64,000 nucleotides of DNA from Phanerochaete sordida (taxonomy: Eukaryota > Basidiomycota > Agaricomycetes > Polyporales > Phanerochaetaceae). Of the stretch, positions 35,833 through 45,999 are shown piece after piece. The stretch lies in assembly GCA_019973155.2 (NCBI GenBank), contig BPQB01000004.1, positions 186,001 to 250,000 on the forward strand, written 5' to 3'. Within the stretch, counting starts at the first letter, position 1; every line of letters starts with the position of its first letter. The translations under genes and the position numbers were made by a program. Below the pieces are notes generated by a model. It had not been told where the DNA came from and did no database searches. It worked only from the letters and a program-made list of their open reading frames with translations.

Positions 35833-36183
35833 TGACGGTTTTTACTGGACAAAAATACACGGTTTTGGCGAATGTGATCTGAGGCTCCATTTTCCCTGAA
35901 AGAATGCGAGAGAGTGTGAGGGATCGGGCGAGAGAGCGCACTACGGTGAAAGAGGGCGCAAGAGAGCGCGAGATCGTGAGCGATCGTTCACTCCCGAGGG
36001 TTTGATTTTCGAAAAATCGAATTGGAAGACTAGGTTTCAGGTGAAAGATAGCTCGTGCTCGTGCACTATCGTTAACGACTGCATGATCTCCTGCGCTCTC
36101 GTACAGTCTCTGAGAGCGCACGAAAGCTCACTATGAAAGCCCCAAACCCAAAACTACATATTTTTGTCCAGTAAAGACCGTCA
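35833..36183. mobile_element. MITE-like foldback element with 25-bp terminal inverted repeats
   Basis: The left end starts TGACGGTTTTTACTGGACAA (35833 on, continuing AAATA). The right end is its reverse complement, ending TTGTCCAGTAAAGACCGTCA at 36183. The 25-bp arms differ at one position. The 351-bp interior has no coding capacity. It carries GAGAGCGC-type motifs in its left half and their complements (GCGCTCTC) in its right half, so the element could fold back on itself. I cannot find a clear target-site duplication, so the exact ends and superfamily stay open. Confidence 0.75.
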
Positions 36184-37972
36184 CACTTTTTGCATGTCCC
36201 TTGGACAAGGCTGATTTTGCCATAACGTACTTTGATCACACTGTACGTCCAATACACAAATTATTCAATAGCAGAATAGGCCTCTTATATCAGGGATCAT
36301 GCTTTTTAAAAAACGGGTTCACGGAAATGAGGCCTCAGCAGATGGCTTGACGTATCTCTCCTCAGCGTCCGTGGACTCCGACACCTCACACAGAATCTCG
36401 ACCTGTATACCCAAAGGCGTCGTGAGTATGCACTGTGGATCTGGCACTCACGCAGAGCTTACATGTTGTCTCTTTGCTTTGTCCACTGCCAGGTCCGACG
36501 GGCGCGTGTCCGACGCACATCGGAAGGACGCCATTTGAACTGCCCCTTGGTCAGACATGTCCTTGCGAAACGAGCCGCGAGCATTGAGGCTGTGTATACG
36601 CATAAGCGTGGGCATGACAGGGGGATGGAAGCTCCTCACTGAGCCAAGAGGCAGACGGTGTACACTCATCAAGCCACTTTTGGTAAGCGTGGATCTGGGA
36701 GAAACTGTGTGTCTCCACTCACAGTGACCTATAGCCACATACGCTATGAGGTCAAGGATGAGCGATGTCGTATCATGCTCCGCACACCAAACAAAGACCT
36801 ACGTCCCAATGCTACATATTCTTGACCCGGAATTGCCAGATGCTGGCGCAGATGGTTCAGCCTTGCTACAGTCTGGGTGTGGATGTCACAACGCCTACGG
36901 TAATCAAGGATAGTGACCATGCGGCCCTGGGGATATACAACTCAGCGAACATTTTACAAGGAGGGTATGGCAACTCACACCGTTATCAGCCCGGTATTGA
37001 CAGTATATATCATGATAGTGGTCACGATGTTTCTCGTCTTGCTACAGTTTCCTTTACTCGAACCTCGACAGTTATGCAGCAGGGTAATTTTGACTCACCG
37101 GTAAGTGGCCCGTCGTCTCTGACACCACAGAAAGAAACAAATTCCAATGGCGGTGTAAAGGTCGCATGTGATGACTAAAGCCAAGCTGGCTACGAACACG
37201 CGCTGCGAATGTGTTCATAGACGTATCGTAACGAGCTATCTGGCCGGGGACGTACTGTTAGCTTGGGTGTGAAGCTCAGTGTTCCCATCTTCGCTCTGAA
37301 GAGAGCTTTGCTGTCAGCCATCGCCGAGGGGGAAAGAGATGCCATACATTTCAGCCGAAGTGTCTGTCCGTCAGAGTATGAGCTTGAACTATTTGAGGAG
37401 GGGAACTGGTGGGCAACGTACATATTGTGCAGGCTGTTATGTCGCATAGAAAGGTCATCATGTGAGGGCAGATGTTGACCGATATTAATTGCGCACCAAA
37501 TTCAGCCACGCTGGTCGCAATCTATCACAGGAGTGTGAAAAGCAGTATCCTCCGGTACGACTTCAAATCAAACCCACCGGTACGATTTGTAGCGGCCAAC
37601 GTCTCCCACTCACTTTCAGAACGGTTTCAGTATGCGTACAACCCCGACAAGGAGAGTACGTACGAATCCAAAGGCGATTAAGAAACCAGCTATGATGTGA
37701 GCTCGTCAGCATGGCCACCACTGAAGAATATCGCTTACGCTTCACGTACCTGCGCACAATCGCGTCTGCTACTGCCTACTAAAGTTGAGACCTTGAATTC
37801 TCAGGCTGGTGTATGCCTGAGCACTTACTGAGGACGTCACCACTCCCTGTCATGCAGTTCAGGTGCGATAAGATGGGAGATAATCGATAATATGTAACTT
37901 CACATACAGCAACAGTCCTGGCAACCTCTTTATCAGCCAAGCGACGTGAGATAGACAGGCAGCGCATCCTCA
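36184..37972. other. AT-richer gene-poor stretch
   Basis: About 1.8 kb without a supported gene. A short hydrophobic frame at about 36955-37100 (YIMIVVTMFLVLLQF) could be one helix of a decayed membrane-protein gene, but nothing around it supports this. Confidence 0.35.
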
Positions 37973-38357
37973 CCAGGGCGTCCGGGTAAACAGGATAACA
38001 TAGTCGAGAACCAATATCGTGTACGCTGCGTGGATTTCAAACGCGAGGTGCACGGCGGCATTGACCCATAGAATGGCAATCTCGGAGGAAATTCTTGGTG
38101 AGAGCCCACATTTCCGTGAAGTGAAAACGCACTGAAGACTTCAATGGAAGCCCATCCTTCGGAAATTTACCAAAGTAGGTAACGCATTGGAGGGAAAGGA
38201 TTCCGAAGAAACTGTCCACTGAGTCAGCGCGTCGGACGCATAATCGAGGCGTAATTCCGCACATTGCACACGCAAAGCAGCCGAGGAGAAGAGGCCCAAG
38301 CGTGAGGTTCAAGAATGAGTGAGGCAGTAGTGGAAGCAGGGATGCTGGCGCCGCCAT
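37973..38357 (-). pseudogene. Truncated DUF6534-like multi-pass membrane protein gene
   Basis: ATG 38357 starts SLLPLLPHSFLNLTLGPLLLG followed, across an intron-like gap, by LQCVTYFGKFPKDGLPLK. This is the pattern of Agaricomycete DUF6534-family N termini: a first helix with L-G-x-L-L-x-G, then a second helix ending YF..FPKD. A further GTGCGT..AG interval leads to AILWVNAAVHLAFEIHAAYT and ILVLDYVILFTRTPW, the third-helix region. I cannot find the remaining four helices or the DUF6534 domain downstream, so the gene appears truncated. It is opposite in orientation to the A-D array. Confidence 0.5.
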
Positions 38358-38509
38358 TGTACTGTATCTGACCTACAAAGCGAGCCTGGGGGTCCTCTGG
38401 CCAGAGCGCGAGCATAAATATGCGGACCCAAGCGTCAGAGCATTAGAATTGGGCGTTTCCGCCACTTCCTAGTAGCCTCGCGATCTGACTCGTCAGAGTT
38501 CTCGTGAGT

Positions 38510-38705
38510 ACGTCAGGGAGTGGGTATGAACGTGGGGTCTCACCTGCGGGGTGTGTCGTCTGACTGATGCACGCTCATCTCCTGCAAGGCTTCTATGTCT
38601 CTTGAGCAGATGGCTTCCCGCGCAAGGCAGCGTGACATCGCCAGGTATCTTGTTGTGGCATGATAGAGCTTCTCGGCCATACTGCAGTGTAAACCATTGC
38701 TGCTC
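38510..38705 (-). repeat. Inverted relic of the copy C downstream flank (partner 33055-33235)
   Basis: Read on the minus strand, this block matches the sequence after copy C over about 170 bp, with identical stretches such as GCGCGGGAAGCCATCTGC and GTGCATCAGTCAGACGACA. Both copies contain a frame starting MAE-LY, differing by one codon-length indel. Confidence 0.75.
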
Positions 38706-39189
38706 CTGCCCCGCTGCAGCCATGGTCCCGTCACAAGGTCGACGTTGGGCGCTTTCAAGACCGATCGGCGTGACGAAGTGCGTCCAACATGGCTGTGATT
38801 TTTGTAGAATTATGGCGATGTTCGGGGAATCCTAAGGAGCAGTTGACACTGTACTGCACGGCACGTTATCGCTGTGACACGGCGCAATATGCGTCCTATG
38901 ACCGGGGCACAGCCTGATCTCATTGGCTGCTCAGTGAGCGCTCTCGAGCGGGATCTGCGAGCTAACGTGACAGGGTGTACTTGAAGCCGGTCTTGCTGGA
39001 CCACACATTATCCCAAATTCCTGCGAATATACAGGCAATGTTTCTCGCTATTGAGGCGTATCTAAGAATATTTCCAGCCCCAATAAATGTGATGGCGACT
39101 CATAGTGAAGAGTTACACTCTGTTGCACGTTTACCATGTAGGGTTCTCCACAGTACTACTAGTTACATAAGGTGATCAGAAGGAAAAGA
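38706..39189. other. Unrelated insert between the two relic blocks
   Basis: About 480 bp that replace only about 155 bp in the copy C flank and do not resemble it. No gene or terminal repeats found. Confidence 0.4.
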
Positions 39190-39545
39190 TGAAACTCAGT
39201 CTTCATGAATTCTAGGCTATGTGGGTCATTGAACCTTGATCGCGTCGTGTTTCTCGTGCAGATGGCTCTCGATCTGCGAGGTCAGCCCTTGTCGCGCGCC
39301 GCACCTCGACAACGGCGCTCTTGCGACTCGTCCCGCCGCTGTTCATGGAGCTGCTAGTCTATGTGGAGGTCGGCCGGTCCAGGCTGGCAAGACACACTGT
39401 AATCAAGCACTGGGAGATCCCCTGTGCATGCTGTCAGTGATTAACACAGTGCGGTGCGCTTACGAAGAAGATGGGAGATGATACAGATCATGACGAAACC
39501 GACATTCTTGTCCTTCTGTCCGTCGATGAACAGATTGTGAGAGAT
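39190..39545 (-). pseudogene. Relic of the 3' end of a 7TM gene (copy C-like)
   Basis: On the minus strand this matches 32524-32900: the exon for helix 7, the last intron, the tail exon and the start of the 3' UTR. Shared runs include TGACAGCATGCACAGGGGAT and GGATCTCCCAGTGCTTGAT. The relic has an extra T in the helix-7 exon (ATCATCTCCCATC against ATCATCCCCATC) that breaks the frame, and a gap before the stop. No upstream exons are present, so it is not functional. Confidence 0.85.
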
Positions 39546-39659
39546 ATCATCTCTAATGCTTCACTACCAAGTATTCAGTCCATCCCAATTATCTCCCTTA
39601 CGGCACGCAGTGCGGTCTTAGCGGACGCCTTCCTGAAGGGTCCGGCCGGAGAGATCGAG

Positions 39660-39818
39660 ACAGTAGCACGAGACGAAATGTGAACGAGGAGCGATGAGGG
39701 ATGCATGCTGATGACCAGATCTTATTTTTGCGACGACGATCCTATATGTATCGTATGTATCATTCTCTTCGGTACGCTTGAACGTTGGTGACGCGACTTA
39801 CAGACTTCTCTGCGTAGT
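39660..39818 (+). repeat. Direct relic of the copy D 3' flank (partner 35503-35640)
   Basis: Shared runs include TTGCGACGACG/C, GTATCRTATGTAT, GTGACGCG and ACTTCTCTGCGTAG. The repeat starts just after the position equivalent to the copy D stop codon and ends abruptly at the same base, GCGTAG. Divergence is moderate. Confidence 0.75.
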
Positions 39819-40310
39819 TTCGGGTGTTGTCCGGGGTGGCCAAACAAGACCACACAAGACGGCAGGAGCCGAGCGCGCCTCGCAGCTCGCGCGAAGCCCA
39901 CCTTGCTAACTTGCGCCGCTGTCACAGGCAGCCCTTCGCGGCTTAGAGTTACGCTGAGCCAGGCTTGAATCGCGCGAGCAGGATGCAGAGCGGTGGCGAG
40001 CAGCAGGACGCGCCGACGGCTCGCGCACACTCGGCGAAGGTAACCGACCGTTTCGAGCACCCGCGCCCGTTCGAGCAGCTCTCCTGCCACGAACGACACG
40101 GGCTCGGGCGCGGGGTCATCGTGCACACCTAACGCCGCCATGGGGCACACTCGTTTGGGCCGTACAGTGCTGCCATCGCGATGCGCGCGTGCCGCCGCTG
40201 TCACTGCACCCCGCTGCGCCCGTGTTCGTCCCCCAGGTGCGCTGCCCACCGCTGTTCGCCCCCAGCTTGTTCTTCTATTTTGACCACCACCGCCGCCGCA
40301 GGCCCCAGCC
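39819..40310. other. Spacer upstream of the ABCG transporter
   Basis: About 490 bp. On the minus strand an open frame from ATG 40142 has balanced codon use and protein-like composition (see findings) but no recognised family. It presumably also holds the ABCG promoter. Confidence 0.35.
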
Positions 40311-43300
40311 ATGCCCCCGTCTGGCGAGCCCTCCCCAGACGACGCCCCGGGCACGTCGACACACGCCCAGAACGCACCCGCCACGCCCACCGACAACATG
40401 GACCGCGCGAGCGACACCCCCGCCGCCGCCGCCGCCGCGACGGCGCTGCCGGACCTGCAGAAGGACGCGCCCGGCGGGACCCTCCGCAAGCAGGCGTCGA
40501 CCGCGTCGTCCAGGTCGCAGTACCACAACCGCACCGCGGTCGAGCTCGACCACTTTGACCCGGAGGGCATGAAGCAGCTCGAACGGACCCTCAGCAAGGT
40601 GAACGAAGGGGGCCGTCGCTCCGCGTCGTCGGACTTTACTCTCAGCGGCTACGAGATCGGCGACAAGCCGTTCGACCTCGCCAGATTTTTGCGAGGGCTC
40701 ATGAAGCAGTGAGTGCGATCTCCACAGCAGCACAGCGATTTGCGGACAGGTGCTCAATGGCTGCGCAGGCTCGACAACGCCAAAAATATCAAGACTCGCG
40801 AACTCGGCGTGCTTTTCAAGGATCTGCGTGTCGTCGGCACAGGCGCCTCGGTATCGTACCAGCCAACCATGGGCTCGCTGATCAGCCCCCAGGCATACGC
40901 CGAGGCTTTCCGTGCTGCCCGCCATCCTGCGGTTCGCGACCTTCTTGCGGGCTTCGAGGGCGTCGTCCGGCCAGGAGAGATGCTCCGTGAGTCGTTCGCA
41001 ATAATACAAAACATAATTAGTACTAATATACTCCATCATTAGTTGTGCTCGGCCGCCCGGGTGCCGGGTGCTCGACGTTGCTGAAGGTTCTCGCTAACCA
41101 CCGGACCAGCTATCACGCCGTTGAGGGCACGGTCCACTACGACTCACTCTCTCCCGAAGACATCACCAAGCACTTCCGCGGGGACGTCCAATACTGTCCC
41201 GAGGACGACGTCCATTTTCCCTCCCTCACCGTCGAGCAGACCCTGAAGTTCGCCGCCTCTACGCGCACGCCTCACAGCCGCCTGGACGCTACGTCGCGCG
41301 AAGAGTTTGAGCGCCTCACCGTCGAGGTGCTCACCACCGTCTTTGGGCTGCGTCATGTCAAGGATACCAAGGTCGGCAACGAGTACATCCGCGGCGTCAG
41401 CGGTGGCCAGCGGAAGCGGGTCTCCCTGAGCGAAACCCTCGCCACAAGGAGCTTGATCAACTGCTGGGATAACTCGACCCGAGGCCTTGAGTAAGTCCGC
41501 CGAGTTACCTTGTGTGATTCGCACTGCTGATGGCGCGACAGCGCATCGACAGCTCTCGAGTTCATCCAGGCGCTGCGCATCGCGACCGACATCGCACATC
41601 AGACCACCATCGTCTCCATCTATCAGGCCGGAGAGTCGCTGTACGAGCTCTTTGACAAGGTCTGCGTCATCTACGAAGGGAAGATGGCCTACTTCGGCTC
41701 TGCGAAGCACGCGCGCCAGTATTTTATCGACCTTGGCTACGAGCCGGCCAACAGGCAGACGACGGCAGACTTCCTCGTCGCAGGTACGCAGCGCCTTCTC
41801 GCCCTACTCCCAGCCTGCTGCTGACAACACACAAATGCAGTAACGGACCCCAACGGCCGCATCCCCCGCGCTGGCGTCACAAACCAGCCGCGCACTGCGT
41901 CCGAGTTTGCGGAGACCTTCAGGCGGTCGCACACGTACGAGCTGCTCAAGGAGGACATGGACAAGTACCGCGCCGAGTGCGTCGGCAACGAGGCGCGGCG
42001 CGCGCACTTCCGCGAGAGCGTGCACATGGAGCACGCGCGGCACACGCGCATGGACAGCCCGTACATCATCTCGGTGCCCATGCAGGTCCGCGCGCTCATG
42101 CGCCGCCGCGTGCTCATCTGGAAGGGCGACCAGCTGACCATCGGCATGAACGTCGGGTGCGTGTGGTTTGGGTGGTATTTGTGGGTGCGCGGGCTGAGAG
42201 TCGGGGTGCAGGTCGTACATCACGCAGGCCATCCTCACCGGCACCATCTTCTACGGCATGGACCCGTCGACCAAGGATTTCTTCTCGCGCGGTGGCGTGC
42301 TCTTCTTGTGAGGATCTACCGGCTTGTCCTGTCGCACCGTGCCTGACGAGCCGTCTGCCCAGCGCGATCCTGTTCTCCGCGCTCGCGACGATGTCCGAGA
42401 TCCCCGCGCTCTTCGCGCAGCGCGACATCGTGCTGCGGCAGTTCAAGTCCGCGATGTACCACCCCTTCGTCGAGTCCGTCGCGCTCACGCTCGTCGACAT
42501 CCCCGTCACGTTCTTCGCGATCACCTTCTTCTGCGTCATCCTCTATTTCCTCACGGACTTGCAGCGCAGCGCCGGCCAGTTCTTGTGAGTGGCCTTTCGA
42601 GACGTGGAGTATTTTTGTGCTGCTGCTAACAGAGCGACACAGCATCTTCTTCCTGTTCGTCTTCGTCATGACGCTCGCGATGAAGGCCTGGTTCCGCGCG
42701 CTGACGTCTGCGGTCAAGGACCCCGCGCCCGCGCAGACGCTCGCCGGGATATCGATCCTGGTGCTGACGCTCTACACGGGCTACACCATCCCGCAGCCGA
42801 GCATGATCGGCGCGCTGAAGTGGATCTCGTACATCAACGTGCGTCGTCTCGTCCACTCCCGAGACCGAGAAGGCTGACGGCTCTGCAGCCCATGAAATAC
42901 GGCTTCGAGGGCCTCATCGTGAACGAGTTCCACACCCTGCAGGCCTCGTGCGCCGCGCTCATCCCCAGCGGCCCCGGCTACGACGGCAGGGTCGCGGTCG
43001 AGAACCAGGTCTGCAGCACGATTGGCAGCGTCGCGGGCCAGGCGACTGTCGATGGGAACCGGTACGTCGAGCTTAGCTATGACTACAGTCATAGCCACCT
43101 GTGGAGGGTACGTCTTGCGTCCTAGTTTTTCTTGGAACGTTTTGCTTAGCTGGGTGTGCAGGATTTCGGCATCATCGTGGCGTTCGGCGCCGCGTTCATC
43201 GCGGCGTTCTGGCTCCTGACCGAGCTCAATACGAGCACGTCCGAGGCGCGCACCGTCACCTTCTTCAAGCCCGGCGCGAAGCTCGACGCCGTCCGCGACT

Positions 43301-45691
43301 CGCGCGCGGAGGGCGCGGACGAGGAGAAGGGCGGGGCGTCGCCCGGGAGCGGGGGCGAGGGCAGCCCGGACCCCGCCACGGAGAAGGCGCGCATGGCCGT
43401 CGCGGGCGCGGGCGGCGCGCCGCGCATGACGGACGTGTTCTCGTGGCAGCACCTCGCGTACACGGTCACGATGCCGGACAAGAGCGAGCGGCGGCTGCTC
43501 GACGACGTCTCGGGCTTCGTCGCGCCCGGGCGGCTCACGGCGCTCATGGGCGAGTCGGGCGCGGGCAAGACGACGCTGCTGAACACGCTCGCGGCGCGCC
43601 AGAGCACGGGCGTCGTGCGTGGCGACCGCTTCGTCAATGGGCAGGCGCTGCCGAAGGATTTTCAGGCGCAGACGTACGTCGGGCTGCGGTTTCCGGTTTT
43701 GTTTTGGTGCGGGGCTGATGCGCAGTGGACGCAGCGGGTACTGCCAGCAGCTCGACACGCACCTCGCGACGAGCACGGTGCGCGAGGCGCTCCTGTTCTC
43801 GGCCAAGCTGCGCCAGCCGCCGAGCGTGCCGCTGAAGGAGAAGGAGGAGTAGTAGGTCGCTTGTGCCATGCTTGAGAAGGCGCGACTGACGAACGTGCGC
43901 AGTGTCGAACGGTGCCTGGAGATGTGCGGTCTGGAGGCGTACGCGGACGCGATCGTCGGCACGCTCAACATCGAGTTCAAGAAGCGGACGACGATCGCCG
44001 TCGAGCTCGTCGCAAAGGTGCGTGCGCCCCCCTCGCGCGTGTGCGCTGCGCTCACGGGATCCCCACGCAGCCCAAGCTGCTGCTGTTCCTCGACGAGCCG
44101 ACGTCCGGGCTCGACTCGCAGAGCGCGTGGGCGATCGTCGCGTTCCTGCGCGAGCTCGCGGACAAGGCGGGGCAGGCGATCCTGTGCACGATCCACCAGC
44201 CGTCGGGCGAGCTCTTCCAGGTCTTCGACCGGCTGCTCCTGCTCAAGAAGGGCGGCAAGATGGTTTATTTCGGCGACCTCGGGCACAACTCCACGGCGCT
44301 CGTCGACTACTTTGAGCGCAACGGCGCGCGGCACTGTGAGCCGGAGGAGAACCCGTGAGTGGCGTGTGTCCGGTTCTGGGTGTCGGTGCTGATGTCGGGC
44401 AGGGCGGAGTATATCCTGCAGGTCATCGGTGCTGGGGCTACGGCCACGACGGATCGCGACTGGAACGAGGTCTGGAAGGCCTCGCCCGAGGCGGCGCAGC
44501 TCGAGCGAGATATTCAGAGCATTCACGACGAGGGCAGGAAGCGTCCCGCGGTCGAGACGACTCTGCGCTCCGAGTTCGCGACCAGCTGGCCCTACCAGGT
44601 CGCAACCCTCGTGCACCGCGACTGGATCTCGCACCAGCGCGACCCGACGTTCATCATGGCGAAGATCATGCTGAACGTCCTGTCCGGGCTCTTCATCGGC
44701 TTCACCTTCTTCCACAGCAAGGACTCGATGCAGGGCACGCAGAACAAGCTCTTCGCGTGCTTCATGGCGATCGTGAACAGCGTGCCGCTCGCGCAGCAGC
44801 TGCAGGTGCCCTTCATCGCGATGCGCGACCTGTACGAGGTCCGCGAGCGCCCGAGCCGCATGTACAGCTGGACCGCGCTGCTCACCGCGCAGATCCTCGC
44901 CGAGGTCCCGTGGAACATCGTCGCGTGCGCGCTCTTCTACCTCACCTGGTACTGGACCGTCGGCTTCCCGAGCGACGCGGCGCGCGCGGGCTACGTCTTC
45001 CTCGCGCTCGCCGTCGCGTTCCCGCTCTACTACCAGACCATCGGCCAGGCGATCGCCGCGATGGCGCCGACGGCGCAGATCGCGGCGCTGCTGTTCACGT
45101 TCCTGTTCTCCTTCGTGCTCGTCTTGTGAGTGTTGCTGCTTTCTGTGGGTGGGCGTTAGCTGACGACGGGCGTGCAGCAACGGCGTCATGCAGCCCTTCA
45201 ATCGCCTCGGCTGGTGGAAGTGGATGTACTGGCTGTCGCCCTTCACGTACCTCATCGAGGGCCTGCTCGGAGCCAGTGCGTCTCCCCCAGCTTTACGCGT
45301 CGGACCCGCACTGACCTGCCCGCAGCCGTCGGCGGCATGGAGATGAACTGCGCCGAGAAGGAGTTCGTGCAGGTCGTCCCGCCCGCGGGCCAGAGCTGCG
45401 CGGCGTACCTCGGGCCGTTCATCCGCGAGGTCGGCGGGTACCTGCGCGCGCCCGGCGCGACGGACGCGTGCGCGTACTGCCCGTTCCGCACGACGGACGC
45501 GTTCCTCGAGACGACGTTCAACATCCGCTACGCGCACCGCTGGCGCGACCTCGGCGTCGTCTTTGCGTTCGTCGTCTTCAACGTGAGTCGCGTGTGCTTG
45601 TGTGCGGGCGGGCGTGCTGATAGCTTTTGGGCAGATTGGCGTGATCTTTGCGTTCACGTATCTTTTCCGCATCCGCGGGAGGCGCACTTGA
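40311..45691 (+). CDS. PDR/ABCG full-size ATP-binding cassette transporter
   Basis: Plasma-membrane efflux pump of the pleiotropic drug resistance type, topology (NBD-TMD)x2. NBD1: the fungal PDR Walker [13 protein letters not shown], signature [10 protein letters not shown], and degenerate Walker [13 protein letters not shown], whose Asp is restored across the intron at 41491-41541. TMD1 starts near 42070. NBD2: Walker [12 protein letters not shown], non-canonical signature [18 protein letters not shown], and a full Walker [22 protein letters not shown]2 runs to RIRGRRT with stop at 45689-45691. An apparent in-frame stop at 43850 lies inside an intron (GTAGGT..GCAG) that restores EEYVERCLEM. 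Another in-phase intron joins QAQT to [10 protein letters not shown]. About 15 exons, intact. The asymmetric, degenerate NBD1 is normal for fungal PDR pumps. Confidence 0.94.
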
Positions 45692-45999
45692 AGCTTGAGG
45701 GCGCTCGCGCTCTTGGCGGTGGGCGTACTTGTCCTTGTCCGCGTCGCATTTTGTTTCTCTCGCCAACACTCCTGCATATTCTGGTCCCTGGGCTGCGTAG
45801 ACTGCTTCACGCTCTGGTTTTCTCGCTATGATACGTTGTATACCCTCGCGCGCTTGTAATGTGTTTTCTGAGCTTTCTTCGTGATATCCACTGTTGTCAT
45901 CTATTTATTGGTTTCTGCGCACCCGTGTCATGGAGGGCTCGCAGCATTATTGTAGTCGTCACCATTGCATAATATACAGTGCATGCAGCCCATCCGCGC
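45692..45999. other. Convergent 3' spacer
   Basis: About 310 bp between the ABCG and PTPA stop codons. T-rich, consistent with two 3' UTRs. No gene. Confidence 0.5.

Noticed and set aside
35810..36121. 103-codon minus-strand frame within the foldback element
   Set aside because: Composition follows the GAGAGCGC-type repeats of the element; no transposase motifs.
43840..43900. Apparent premature stop (GAG GAG TAG) in the second half of the ABCG transporter
   Set aside because: The stop falls at the edge of a GTAGGT..GCAG intron, and splicing restores EEYVERCLEM in frame.
42781..45810. A 1009-codon open frame on the minus strand
   Set aside because: It lies antisense to the ABCG transporter, is rich in Arg/Glu/Ala from complementary GC-rich codons, and has no recognisable domain. 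The plus strand has intact ABC motifs throughout.
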